From Erwinia sp. JUb26 (GTDB lineage Bacteria; Pseudomonadota; Gammaproteobacteria; Enterobacterales; Enterobacteriaceae): a DNA stretch of 64,000 bases. Position numbers and translations under genes: made by a program. The notes under the pieces were generated by a model, which was not told where the DNA came from, did not search any database, and saw only the letters and a program-made list of their open reading frames with translations. The first letter of the stretch is position 1. Every line of letters begins with the position of its first letter. Shown here piece after piece: positions 50,523-59,515 of the stretch. The stretch lies in NCBI RefSeq assembly GCF_003751505.1, contig NZ_RJVB01000001.1, positions 985,898 through 1,049,897 of the forward strand. The letters are read 5' to 3'.

Positions 50523-51905
50523 TTAGTGCGCATCGAACAGGTGCGCTTTGTCCGCATAGAACTGCGGGCGCTGGATGGTCTGCACGTATTCGCCGGTGAT
50601 GCGTCCCTGGCCGTCCGAGCCGGTAATGCGGAAGTTAAACAGGTCCTGCATTTGCAGCACCTCGTTTTCCATGCCGCACAGTTCGCTGACCGCCACCACG
50701 CGGCGCATGCCGTCGCGCATACGTTCGATCTGGACGATCAGATGCACCGCGCTGGAGATCTGGCGGCGAATAGCCATCAGCGGCAGCTGCATGTTGGCCA
50801 TCATCACCATGTTTTCCAGGCGCTGAACCGCATCGCGGGTGGTGTTGGCGTGAACGGTACACAGCGAACCGTCGTGGCCGGTGTTCATCGCCTGCAGCAT
50901 GTCGAAGCACTCGCCGCCGCGCACCTCGCCCAGGATGATGCGATCCGGACGCATACGCAGGGCGTTACGCATCAGGTCGCGCTGGTCAACTTTACCGCTG
51001 CCCTCGGCGCTGACCGGACGGGTTTCCAGACGCACCACGTGCTCCTGCTGTAGCTGCAGCTCGGCGGCGTCTTCGATGGTGATAATGCGGTCGGTGCTGT
51101 CGATTTTCTGCGACAGCGCGTTCAGCAGCGTGGTTTTACCGGCACCGGTACCGCCGGAAACAATCACGTTCAGCCGCGCCTGCATCGCCTTGTTCAGCAC
51201 GTCGGCCATCGCCGGAGACATACAGCCCTGCGAGGCCAGGTGCTCCAGCGACAGGTTGCGGCGCATAAATTTACGGATCGAGATGGTGGTGCCGTCGATC
51301 GCCAGCGGATAGGTGATGACGTTAACGCGGCTGCCGTCCGGCAGGCGGGCATCCACCATCGGGCTGGATTCATCGATGCGGCGGCCCACCCCGGCGGCAA
51401 TGCGCTGGGCGGTGTTAAACACGTGCTCTTCGTCGATAAAGGTGATCGGCGACAGCTCCAGTTTGCCGAAGCGCTCAACAAACACCTGTCCGGCACCGTT
51501 GACCAGAATATCGTTGACCGTGTCGTCAGAGAGCAGCGGCTGGATCGGGCCGATGCCGGTCATCTCGTCGAGCATTTCACCGGCGATCAGCTCCTCTTCC
51601 TGCCGTGAGAGCTGCAGGCGCTGGTCATCGCACAGCTGACGAATGGCCGACTGGATTTGCAGCAGCAGCTTGTCGCGGGACATCGCCGCTGCGCGACCGG
51701 CATCGATCAGGTCATAGAGCTGCGAGCGGATCAGCCGACGGTTGCCGTTGCGGCTTTCCGCCTGCGGGCGCGGCGCGGCAGAAACCTGGCGCGGCTCCGG
51801 CACCTCGGCAACGCTGGCCGCCTGCGGTGCGGCATCCGGCTTTCTGACCGGTTCTTCGCGGCGCGGGGTCGCGGGTTTACGCATCAGCATGGGATTTTTC
51901 CTCAC
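50523..51905 (-). CDS. tadA: TadA/CpaF pilus assembly ATPase
   Basis: 460 residues, a type II/IV secretion ATPase of the CpaF branch. Seen: the N-terminal helical domain, DDTVNDILVNGAGQVFVERF, Walker A GGTGAGKTTLLNAL (about 250), the Asp/His boxes (DRIITIEDAAELQLQQEHVV) and Walker B region (RPDRIILGEVRGGECFDMLQ). It powers polymerisation of the Flp pilin. An Arg/Pro/Ala-rich N-terminal ~60 residues is a disordered extension. Confidence 0.96.
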   Translation of the reverse strand: MRKNPMLMRKPATPRREEPVRKPDAAPQAASVAEVPEPRQVSAAPRPQAESRNGNRRLIRSQLYDLIDAGRAAAMSRDKLLLQIQSAIRQLCDDQRLQLSRQEEELIAGEMLDEMTGIGPIQPLLSDDTVNDILVNGAGQVFVERFGKLELSPITFIDEEHVFNTAQRIAAGVGRRIDESSPMVDARLPDGSRVNVITYPLAIDGTTISIRKFMRRNLSLEHLASQGCMSPAMADVLNKAMQARLNVIVSGGTGAGKTTLLNALSQKIDSTDRIITIEDAAELQLQQEHVVRLETRPVSAEGSGKVDQRDLMRNALRMRPDRIILGEVRGGECFDMLQAMNTGHDGSLCTVHANTTRDAVQRLENMVMMANMQLPLMAIRRQISSAVHLIVQIERMRDGMRRVVAVSELCGMENEVLQMQDLFNFRITGSDGQGRITGEYVQTIQRPQFYADKAHLFDAH

Positions 51906-51915
51906 GTTAGTTCGC

Positions 51916-53124
51916 TCAGGCGCGCTTAAGCAGGCCGTTCAGCCAGTTCTTTTTCACCGGCTGCAGGCGCTGCCCGCAGGCGAGATCCACCAGTTGGCGC
52001 ATCGCCTGGCGGAACGGTCCGCTGGCGGCCAGATCCAGCGCGCCCAGGCTCAGGCTCTGCCCCAGCCCGACGCCGGCATGCGGCAGCACCAGGTCCAGTG
52101 GACGGCCGACCAGCGCTTCGAACTGCGCGCGGGTCAGCGGCGCGGCGGCGGCATAGTGGCTCTGGTTATGCACCAGCATCAGCCGCTGCCCTTCGCTCTC
52201 GTCGCCGATGGCCTGGATGATGCGCTTGACGTTGCGCGCGTCCTGCACCGTCAGTTCGGTGACGATAATCCGCAGGTCGGCACAGCAGATCACATCCAGC
52301 GCGCCGTTCGGGAACGAGCCGGGCAGATCCCATACCACCTGATTGAACATGCGGCACAGGCTGCCGCCGAGGTGCAGCACCGCGTCGGCATCCGGCTCGT
52401 TCAGCGGACCTAAATCCGGTTTTTGAGCCAGCAAATGCAGGCGGGTATCCACCTGCAACATCGCGCGCTGGAGCAGACGGGTATCCAGCTGGCTGCTTTC
52501 CAGCACCGCCGACAGGCCGCCGCTCTCGCTGACGCCCTGCAGCAGCAGCTGATCACCGTGGCGACGATCGAAGTCCACCAGCGCCACCGGCAGATGCCGT
52601 TCGCCGGACATCAGCTGCGCCAGTCCGGCAGCAATGGTGCTGGTGCCGACGCCGCCGCTGGCACCGACGACCGCCACGGTGCGCCCGGTGCGGGCATATT
52701 CCGGGCCGGACTGCTGACCGTCGCACTTCGCCAGGGTGGCGGAGAGCAGGTCAAGGGTGCAGGGTTTCACCAGATAGTCGGTGACGCCCAATTGCAGCAG
52801 CGCACGATACAGGCCGATATCCTGACCCTGGCCGAGCGCGATAATCCGCGTCTGCGGGCCGCACATCGCCATCAGGCTTTCCAGCCCCGGCAGCGGCCAG
52901 GCTTCGCCGTCCAGATCCACCAGCAGCACCTGCGGCGGCAGATTCACTTCGCACCACTGCGCGGCGGCGCTCAGGCCACCGGCCAGCACCTGCGCATCGC
53001 TGCGCTTCAGCCGCGCCAGATCCTCACGCAGCTGGCTCTGCGGCCCGCTGCCCTGGATAAACGCCACCAGTCCGGTGCCCCACTCTTCGCCTTCCTGCTG
53101 GGCGGAATTCGTTGGCTCGCTCAT
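51916..53124 (-). CDS. tadZ: TadZ/CpaE-like localisation protein
   Basis: 402 residues. The N-terminal half resembles an atypical receiver domain (VLLVDLDGEAWPLPGLESLM; LGVTDYLVKPCTL). The C-terminal half is a MinD/ParA-like ATPase, but its Walker A is GASGGVGTST, with both signature lysines of the deviant P-loop replaced. TadZ proteins place the Tad machine at a cell pole; an altered P-loop has been noted in the family. It lies 10 bp before tadA. Confidence 0.88.
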   Translation of the reverse strand: MSEPTNSAQQEGEEWGTGLVAFIQGSGPQSQLREDLARLKRSDAQVLAGGLSAAAQWCEVNLPPQVLLVDLDGEAWPLPGLESLMAMCGPQTRIIALGQGQDIGLYRALLQLGVTDYLVKPCTLDLLSATLAKCDGQQSGPEYARTGRTVAVVGASGGVGTSTIAAGLAQLMSGERHLPVALVDFDRRHGDQLLLQGVSESGGLSAVLESSQLDTRLLQRAMLQVDTRLHLLAQKPDLGPLNEPDADAVLHLGGSLCRMFNQVVWDLPGSFPNGALDVICCADLRIIVTELTVQDARNVKRIIQAIGDESEGQRLMLVHNQSHYAAAAPLTRAQFEALVGRPLDLVLPHAGVGLGQSLSLGALDLAASGPFRQAMRQLVDLACGQRLQPVKKNWLNGLLKRA

Positions 53125-53139
53125 ACGCTTAACCTTCCG

Positions 53140-53805
53140 TTAATCTTCGTCGAAGTTAATGTCGATGAGGTCTTTCACCTCGTTCTGCTGGTAGCGTTCG
53201 ATGCTGTTGACGATCACCACGCCGTCGGCATCATCCAGGCTGCGCGCCTGAATCAGATCGCGCGGATCCGCCACCATCTGCGCCAGGTTGCTCTGGTTGG
53301 CACAGCCGAGGTAGCCCACTGCCTCATACGGCTTGACCATCAGCAGGTTGGGATCGTTGATCTGACAACGGGTATTGGTCACCGCCAGCGCCTGCGACTG
53401 AAGTTGCAGATCGCCACCGCGCCCGGCGGACGGCACGCGGCCCATCACCCGTACGTGACGCTTGTCGGCACCGGCGTTCTGTAAGGCGTTCGCCAGACGA
53501 TTCGCCAGCTGTTCGCCGCGTGGGGTCCACGGGGTCAGCGTCAGGGTCTGTTTTTCCAGCCTGCCCTGCTGTTTCAGCAGCTGATTGACCGCCGCCAGCG
53601 ATTCCGGGGTCAGCCCCTGGCCGTTGCGATCGACCTGAAGATTGACCGCCAGCGAGGACGGCTTCACCTTCACCGCCGCCAGATCCGGCTGATTGAAACG
53701 CGCCATGCGTTCGGCGCTGATGTTGCGGTCGCTACACGCGACCAGCGTGGTCATCAGCAGCGCCATGCCGCTCAGGCGCAGGGTAAATAAAGAAGAGGTT
53801 TTCAT
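53140..53805 (-). CDS. cpaD: CpaD-family pilus lipoprotein
   Basis: 221 residues with a lipobox (TTLVAC, Cys24). The mature part has the CpaD pattern (LTPWTPRGEQLANRLANALQ; GCANQSNLAQMVADPRDLIQ). It is probably an outer-membrane partner of the secretin, encoded directly upstream. The family is sequence-divergent, so the call rests on position plus the 'GCA-QSNLA-MVADP-DL' block. Confidence 0.85.
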   Translation of the reverse strand: MKTSSLFTLRLSGMALLMTTLVACSDRNISAERMARFNQPDLAAVKVKPSSLAVNLQVDRNGQGLTPESLAAVNQLLKQQGRLEKQTLTLTPWTPRGEQLANRLANALQNAGADKRHVRVMGRVPSAGRGGDLQLQSQALAVTNTRCQINDPNLLMVKPYEAVGYLGCANQSNLAQMVADPRDLIQARSLDDADGVVIVNSIERYQQNEVKDLIDINFDED

Positions 53806-53817
53806 GTTGTTCGCCTG

Positions 53818-55266
53818 TCAGTAGAGGTAGCCAGCGGCACCGAATTCAGGAGTTACGGCATCGATCATCTTCACGCCGCTGCCCGGAGTTTGCAGCTGAC
53901 CGGCACTGACCGGCGCAACCACGTAGGCGGTGGCGATGATCACCAGTTCGGTTTCTTCGCTGCTGGTGGACTCTTTCTCAAACATGCGGCCCACCACCGG
54001 AATCGATGACAGGCCCGGCACGCCGTCGACCGTCTGGCTGTTGCTGCTGCGCAGCATCCCGGCGAGTGCGAAGCTCTGGCCGCTGGCCAGCTCGACGGTG
54101 GTGTCGGCGCGGCGCACGGTCAGGGCAGGAATGGTGGAGCCGCCTTCCAGCTGGACCGATCCGACCGAGGTCAGCTCGCTGACTTCCGGCGCAATGTGCA
54201 GGCTGATGCGGTTACCCGACAGCAGAGTTGGCGTCATGCGCAGGATCACGCCGTAAGATTTGTAGTCGATGCTGATGCTGTTGCCGGTGACCAGCACAAT
54301 CGGCACCTCGCCACCGGCGGCAAACGCCGCGGTTTCGCCGGACATCGCCGTCAGGTTCGGCTCGGCGAGCACCGAGGCCAGGCCCTGCGAGTTCATCGCC
54401 GACAGCAGCGTGCTCAGCGAGCCGTCGCTGCCGGTGCTGCTGTAACCCAGGATGCCGCTGCCGCCTTCACGAGTGAAGGTGTTGCTGGTGGCGCTGAAGA
54501 AGTCGGTCAGCGCACCGCTGCCGAAGCCGAAGCTGTTGCCGCCGCGATTCAGCGAGGCATCCCAGTTAAAGCCCAGCTCGTGGGTCAGCTTGCGGGAGAC
54601 TTCCACCACGCGAACGCGAATGTTGATCTGCGAAGGCGTACGCACCTTCAGCTGGTTGACCACGTTAGGTGACGTGGTGCTGGAGCCCGGCTGTGCGTTG
54701 CCTGAACCACCACCGCCGCCGCCAGCACCGCCGCCCTGCCCGCCTTGTCCACCGCCACCCGCGCCGCCGGAAGACCCGATCCACGCCTGCACGCTGTCGA
54801 TCACTTTTTTGGCATCCTGCGGAGTTTCCACGCTGCCGCGCACGATCACGCCGCTCGGCACCGAGGCTTCCAGCTGGATCTGCGCATCCGGGAACTCACG
54901 GCGCAGACGCTCTTTCAGCGCCGCCAGGTCATGCTCGGCCACCAGGCGGATCGCGCTGATCACCTGGCCGTCGGCGTCCATCGCATACAGCGTGGTGGTG
55001 CCGACGGTTTTGGCATAGACAAACACATTGCCCGGTGACGGCAGCTCAAAGCTGGCGATTTCCGGGTCGGCAACCAGCACGCTGTCCGGGACTTCATCCA
55101 GCTGCAGCATGCGGCCCTGGTGCACGTTCAGGTGGATCTCGCTGGTGGCGTCAATCTGGGTGACCGCAGCCGCCGGCAGCGCCAGGGTGGCTAACAGCCA
55201 GCTGAGGGCCGTCAGCAATCGTTTGCCAGCCGGGCGGCGGCAAAAGTCGGTAGGTTTCATCTTCAT
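53818..55266 (-). CDS. rcpA: RcpA/CpaC outer-membrane secretin
   Basis: 482 residues with a signal peptide (LLTALSWLLATLALPAAA), the pilus-secretin N domain (MLQLDEVPDSVLVADPEIAS; VFVYAKTVGTTTLYAMDADG), a BON-like segment, and the secretin core (NVFTREGG; SGETAAFAAGGEVPIVLVTG; MRSSNSQTVDGVPGLSSIP). Between them, about residues 164-192, lies an unusual run of mostly glycine. The secretin is the outer-membrane pore through which the Flp pilus passes. Confidence 0.95.
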   Translation of the reverse strand: MKMKPTDFCRRPAGKRLLTALSWLLATLALPAAAVTQIDATSEIHLNVHQGRMLQLDEVPDSVLVADPEIASFELPSPGNVFVYAKTVGTTTLYAMDADGQVISAIRLVAEHDLAALKERLRREFPDAQIQLEASVPSGVIVRGSVETPQDAKKVIDSVQAWIGSSGGAGGGGQGGQGGGAGGGGGGSGNAQPGSSTTSPNVVNQLKVRTPSQINIRVRVVEVSRKLTHELGFNWDASLNRGGNSFGFGSGALTDFFSATSNTFTREGGSGILGYSSTGSDGSLSTLLSAMNSQGLASVLAEPNLTAMSGETAAFAAGGEVPIVLVTGNSISIDYKSYGVILRMTPTLLSGNRISLHIAPEVSELTSVGSVQLEGGSTIPALTVRRADTTVELASGQSFALAGMLRSSNSQTVDGVPGLSSIPVVGRMFEKESTSSEETELVIIATAYVVAPVSAGQLQTPGSGVKMIDAVTPEFGAAGYLY

Positions 55267-55298
55267 TTAGGAATATCCGTGACTGGGATTATCTCATC

Positions 55299-55325
55299 CG
55301 TGCTGCCGCAGCGTGCGGCAGCACG
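55299..55325 (-). repeat. Hairpin between rcpC and rcpA
   Basis: 12-bp perfect stem CGTGCTGCCGCA / TGCGGCAGCACG with a 3-base loop and no T-tract. It lies 3 bases after the rcpC stop and 33 bases before the rcpA start, within the operon. It may protect the upstream mRNA or lower downstream expression. Confidence 0.7.
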
Positions 55326-55328
55326 CTG

Positions 55329-56213
55329 TCATCTTGCCTGGAACTGCTGTACGTTCTGCTTATCGGCCCGGAACGTTTTCACCTTCACATTCGAATCGAA
55401 GATCGCGGTGCTGTCCGCCAGTCGGGTGACCGCTGACGGGCCCGCATCGGCATCATCATCCGACTCTAAAGGGCTGCGCAGCGCCAGCTGGAGCAGGCCA
55501 ACCTCTTTCGCAACGGCAAGCACCTCCGCCTGCTGCGGCGTGGCTTCAACGGTGACGGTTTGATAGACCGGATTGCGCGGGCGCGCCGGGGCGTTCTTAC
55601 CCGTCGCATCACCGTCAACGTCCTGACGCGGACGCACATCGGTGTCGGTCTGGCTGTTCATCGCCAGCACCCGCAGGTTGCGGGCCACGGTCTGGGCGGC
55701 CAGCATCGGGGCGGCTGCCGACGGGGCCTGCTGCGTTTGTTCGTCACGTCGCAGGCTGAGGATCACATCCACACGGTCACCGGCGGAAACCAGACCGGAG
55801 CTGCTGGCGACGGCGCTGGTGGGAATGGAGATGGCACGCATGCCCGGGTGCAGCACGGCGGCAACGAATCCAGGCTCGTTGGGACGCACCAGCATATTGC
55901 TGCTCAGGCGCGTGCCTGCCGGAATACGTTCGCGCAGCGTGGCGCCGAACAGTTTATTTTCTGAATCTTTACCGCTGACGAAATAAAACGAGCGGGAAAC
56001 GGACTCCGACGTTTCTTCCCAGCGTAGGGCAGAGGGATCGATAAAATCACCCGGTGAGAGATCGCGCGCGGCGACTAATACCGCCGTTTTTTCCACTGGC
56101 GCCTTTGTCGCCTGTTTAACCACCGGTGCAGAGAGCTGGCTGCGAACCACCAGCGCGACCACACCGGCAGCAATCAGCGCCCCGGCTAATAGTACCGTTG
56201 AATTTATTTTCAT
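55329..56213 (-). CDS. rcpC: RcpC/CpaB pilus assembly protein
   Basis: 294 residues with an N-terminal membrane helix (STVLLAGALIAAGVVALVV), an SAF domain (AVLVAARDLSPGDFIDPSAL; RERIPAGTRLSSNMLV) and the RcpC/CpaB C-terminus (AISIPTSAVASSSGLVSAGD, RVDVILSLRRDEQ). RcpC is periplasmic and works with the secretin. Order flp-tadV-rcpC-rcpA is the standard Tad layout. Confidence 0.93.
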   Translation of the reverse strand: MKINSTVLLAGALIAAGVVALVVRSQLSAPVVKQATKAPVEKTAVLVAARDLSPGDFIDPSALRWEETSESVSRSFYFVSGKDSENKLFGATLRERIPAGTRLSSNMLVRPNEPGFVAAVLHPGMRAISIPTSAVASSSGLVSAGDRVDVILSLRRDEQTQQAPSAAAPMLAAQTVARNLRVLAMNSQTDTDVRPRQDVDGDATGKNAPARPRNPVYQTVTVEATPQQAEVLAVAKEVGLLQLALRSPLESDDDADAGPSAVTRLADSTAIFDSNVKVKTFRADKQNVQQFQAR

Positions 56214-56245
56214 TTTTTTATATTTACCGGTTCAGATTCTTTTAT

Positions 56246-56803
56246 TCAGAACTGAGGCCAAATAAGGATATAAGCCGCACCAAAGGCAATGGCAATTCCG
56301 TAAGGAATACCCCGCGATAATTCATCGGGTAATACCGGCGGCGGTGTAATATTTATCCGCAGATTGCTGTTCAATCGTTCAATAAACAACGCTATGCCGG
56401 TGGTTAAGGTATTCAGCAGCGGCAGCGCCAGCGCCAGTACCCCACCCGCTATCGCGGTGATCATCACAAATCGCGTCTGGTGCCCGTAACCCACCCAGAG
56501 GCAGAGCACGCTCATCAGCTTCACATCTCCGGCTCCCAGACGGCCGGTGAGAAACATGGCGAAACCCACGACAAACACCAGCGCGGCACCGGGTAATGCC
56601 TGCAGTAGCGAACCTGAAATACGCGGTAGCGGCCCGGCGATTCCTTCAGCCGCCAGCGCGCAAAGCGCCAGAAAACCGAGTAACAGCAGCAGCACGGCGC
56701 GATTAGGAATACGCCGCGACAGCAGATCGCTAATCACGCACCACAGCAAACCGACAACCAGCAGGACATACCAGGCAAGCTGTACGCCTGACTGCATCAC
56801 CAT
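56246..56803 (-). CDS. tadV: TadV/CpaA prepilin peptidase
   Basis: 185 residues, about six membrane helices, an A24-type aspartic prepilin peptidase. The two catalytic aspartates are visible in CVISDLLSRRIPN and in GAGDVKLMS (GxGD). It cuts the leader from Flp, TadE and TadF. The ATG shares its A with the flp stop (TAATG), so translation is coupled. Confidence 0.95.
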   Translation of the reverse strand: MVMQSGVQLAWYVLLVVGLLWCVISDLLSRRIPNRAVLLLLLGFLALCALAAEGIAGPLPRISGSLLQALPGAALVFVVGFAMFLTGRLGAGDVKLMSVLCLWVGYGHQTRFVMITAIAGGVLALALPLLNTLTTGIALFIERLNSNLRINITPPPVLPDELSRGIPYGIAIAFGAAYILIWPQF

Positions 56804-57006
56804 TATTTCGTGGTGGTGCCTGAGCCGGTGATCTGATCGGCAATCTGCGTGAACTTATCGTTCAGCGCCTTAACAAAGATACCGTCATCGCCGAAGATCG
56901 CCGCAATCGCTGCCGCCATCGCCGCCGCCAGAATGCCGTATTCAATGGCCGTTACGCCGCTTTCGTCTTGGAAAAAGGCACGCAGCTTTGCACTTAACTG
57001 TTTCAT
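56803..57006 (-). CDS. flp: Flp-type IVb major pilin
   Basis: 67 residues from the ATG at 57006 (MKQLSAKLRAFFQDESG). A leader of 17 residues ends in G, followed by VTAIEYGILAAAMAAAIAAI with the diagnostic Glu-Tyr at mature positions 5-6. The ~50-residue mature pilin is the small Flp type that forms bundled adhesive fibres. The upstream longer frame has no supporting start. First gene of the tad operon. Confidence 0.95.
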   Translation of the reverse strand: MKQLSAKLRAFFQDESGVTAIEYGILAAAMAAAIAAIFGDDGIFVKALNDKFTQIADQITGSGTTTK

Positions 57007-57365
57007 TATTCCGCTACTCTCTTTCAGGTTATTGCGTTGCCTTCCGCGCACGGCAGAAGCACAACCAGAGGCGTCAATAATGAGACTTATTCTCACGAAC
57101 AACAAGATGCCGAAGATTAAGATACGTTAATTTTCGCTATTTTCTTGCCGGAATAACCGTAATTTACGCGATGAAAAACGTTGCGTGGAAAAATATAACC
57201 GGACTTCACGAAGGGATTATAATTTGCAGGGGATTCGCGCAGGGAATAATTCCCTGCGCGCAGAGGGAGAATTAATAATTCTTAATGGTGAATAATATTA
57301 CACAGAGAACAAACGGCATAAATATAGCCAGATTGATGCTAAGACTTTCCTGGAGATATCCTTCA
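57007..57365 (-). promoter_or_regulatory. flp/tad promoter region with long palindrome
   Basis: 359 bp without a gene between the histidine kinase and flp. A perfect 11-bp inverted repeat CGCGCAGGGAA-TAA-TTCCCTGCGCG spans 57236-57260. A leftward -10 TATAAT (plus 57216-57221) lies just downstream, with no clear -35. The palindrome could be an operator for the adjacent response regulator or a terminator stem without a T-tract. Confidence 0.55.
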
Positions 57366-58829
57366 CTAGCTGCGATTAAGACACAAATAGACCACCAGCC
57401 CGGGATCGGCAGATCCAAAATAGAGTTTACCATGATGTAATTCGGCAATCGCTTTTACCAGCGAAAGTCCGAGCCCAAAACCACTGTGCGTACCGTCCTG
57501 CCCCAGTCGTTCAAAGCGCTCCGTCGCCCGCGGATACAGGTCCGGTGCAATACCCGGGCCCAAATCCGCCACTACCAGCGCCAGCCAGCCGCGATGCAGC
57601 TGTACGCTGAGAGTGATCCGTCCACGTTCGGCGGCGTACTTCAGCGAATTCTCAATCAGATTCGCCATCGCCTGGAACACCAGCGCCCGATCGCCAAACA
57701 GCGGCATCGAGGCGTTCAGTTCAACCGCCAGCAGGCACTGCTTCTCTTCCGCCAGCGGCTGATAGTATTCGGCTAAATCATTCAGCAAGTCCTGCGCGCT
57801 GAAGGGTTCAAACTGGTGCACGCAGCGGCCGCTTTCAATTTCACCAATGCGCATCACGTTGCGGAACAGCGCCAGAACGTCCTGTACTTCGCTGGTCGCC
57901 GCGTCGATCTCCCGCCGCACGCTGCCGCTGAGATCGTCGCGCTCACCGAGGCTGAACAGCCGGTTCTGCAAATGCGTCAGCGGCGTCCGCAGCTCATGCG
58001 CCACGTGCCCGGCGGTACTGCGCACCTGATTCATCAGGCGATCGATACGCTCCAGATTCTGGTTAATATCGGTGCACAGTCCGTCGAAATCGTTGCCCCA
58101 CGGTGAAACCGGCATCCTCACGTGCTGCTCGCCGGTGCTGTAGCGCCGCAGCGCCTCGCGTATTTGCCGCACGCTGTTGAGGTTACGCTGGCTGAAGCGG
58201 CTGCTGACCAGCAGGCAGCACATCAGCAGAATAAACACCCCGGCCCCCGCCACCAGCGGGATGGTCCTCAGACGCTCCATCATCGGCACGATGTTATACG
58301 CGCGGAAGAAGGTGGCACCGTCGTCCAGCCGTACCGCCAGCGCGATCACCTGGTTGCTGCCCGCCACGCCCAGCAGCCCTTTCAGACATTCAATATCCAT
58401 GCCACAGTGACCGCGCGCGGGCATCATCGGCGCGTTGTGGTAAATCAGCGCGCCGTCGGCGGCCAGCACCATCACCATCGGCAGTTCGCCGCTCTGCTCG
58501 TCCCGCTCCTGGCGCAGAAATTCCACCAGGCTCTCGCTGGTTTTCAGGCGCGATTGGGCTGAATAGCTGTAGATATCGTTGGTGATAATATCATGCACGT
58601 GGGTGCGTAACAGTGATTCACTTAGCACACTCACACCAACGATGCAGCCGAGCATCATCATCATAAACAGATAGGCGATGGTGATGGCCTGGCGAAAGTT
58701 GGAGGTCGACAGAAATGCCGGATCGTAGTTGGCAAGAATAGCCTGCCACTGATGCAGCTTCATCAGCGTTCGCCGCCGGAACAGCCGCAGGCGCAGGCCG
58801 TGCTCGCGCAGATTGTTAACGGACGACAC
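57366..58829 (-). CDS. Sensor histidine kinase adjoining the tad locus
   Basis: 487 residues from the GTG at 58829, where GAGGTAAGG gives a good ribosome site 2 bp behind the response-regulator stop. Features: a membrane helix (about 50-70), a periplasmic domain of ~130 residues with two cysteines (GHCGMDIECL), a second helix (about 190-210), HAMP-like linker, phospho-acceptor HELRTPLTHL, N box NLIENSLKYA, G1 DLGPGI and G2 GFGLGL. It should phosphorylate the partner encoded upstream. Placement in front of flp suggests that it controls the pilus and surface-protein operon. Confidence 0.92.
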   Translation of the reverse strand: MSSVNNLREHGLRLRLFRRRTLMKLHQWQAILANYDPAFLSTSNFRQAITIAYLFMMMMLGCIVGVSVLSESLLRTHVHDIITNDIYSYSAQSRLKTSESLVEFLRQERDEQSGELPMVMVLAADGALIYHNAPMMPARGHCGMDIECLKGLLGVAGSNQVIALAVRLDDGATFFRAYNIVPMMERLRTIPLVAGAGVFILLMCCLLVSSRFSQRNLNSVRQIREALRRYSTGEQHVRMPVSPWGNDFDGLCTDINQNLERIDRLMNQVRSTAGHVAHELRTPLTHLQNRLFSLGERDDLSGSVRREIDAATSEVQDVLALFRNVMRIGEIESGRCVHQFEPFSAQDLLNDLAEYYQPLAEEKQCLLAVELNASMPLFGDRALVFQAMANLIENSLKYAAERGRITLSVQLHRGWLALVVADLGPGIAPDLYPRATERFERLGQDGTHSGFGLGLSLVKAIAELHHGKLYFGSADPGLVVYLCLNRS

Positions 58830-58831
58830 CC

Positions 58832-59515
58832 TTACCTCTTCTCCACTTCACCAAGGCAGTACCCCACCGAACGCAGGGTGCGGATCAGCGGCAGCGAGAA
58901 GCCCTTATCGATCTTGGCGCGCAGCTTGGACAGGTGTACGTCGATCAGGTTGGTCTGCGGGTCGAACTGATAGCCCCAGACCCGCTCCAGCAGCAGCGTG
59001 CGACTGAGCACTTTGCCGGGATGCTCCATCAGCAGCATCAGCAGCTTGATCTCTTTATCGGTCAGTTCGATGCGCTTGCCGCCGCGCCAGGCGGATCGCT
59101 GCAGGCAGTCGACCTTCAGATCGGCAAAGGTCAGCACCTGGCTGTGCTCGCTGCGGCGCTTGTCGCGGCCGACGATAATATCCAGCCGCAGGCGCAGCTC
59201 GTTCATATTGAACGGCTTGCCCATATAATCCTCGGCCCCCAGTTCCAGGCCCATCACCCGATCGATATCGCGATCGAGCGCCGACAGCAGCATAACCGGC
59301 GGGTGCTGGCGGCCCTGAAGCGCGCGCAGGACGCTGAAGCCGTCCATTCCTGGCAGCATTCGGTCAAGCAGAACCACGTCATAGACCTCCTGTTCGATGG
59401 CTTCCAGCGCCAGCGCGCCGTCGTGAACCAGACGACAGGAGTGTCCGTGGGCGTGTAATTTCTCACTCAGCCACTGGCAAAGCGTGGAATCATCATCAAC
59501 CACTAAAACGCGCAT
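58832..59515 (-). CDS. OmpR-family response regulator adjoining the tad locus
   Basis: 227 residues. Receiver domain with acidic pocket (VVDDD), phospho-acceptor Asp51 (VVLLDRMLPGMDG) and Lys in MGKPFNMNEL, then the OmpR winged helix (LTDKEIKLLMLLMEHPGKVL; DVHLSKLRAKID). It pairs with the kinase gene 2 bp downstream. A strong Fur box lies 133 bp upstream, suggesting iron control of the whole unit. Confidence 0.94.
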   Translation of the reverse strand: MRVLVVDDDSTLCQWLSEKLHAHGHSCRLVHDGALALEAIEQEVYDVVLLDRMLPGMDGFSVLRALQGRQHPPVMLLSALDRDIDRVMGLELGAEDYMGKPFNMNELRLRLDIIVGRDKRRSEHSQVLTFADLKVDCLQRSAWRGGKRIELTDKEIKLLMLLMEHPGKVLSRTLLLERVWGYQFDPQTNLIDVHLSKLRAKIDKGFSLPLIRTLRSVGYCLGEVEKR

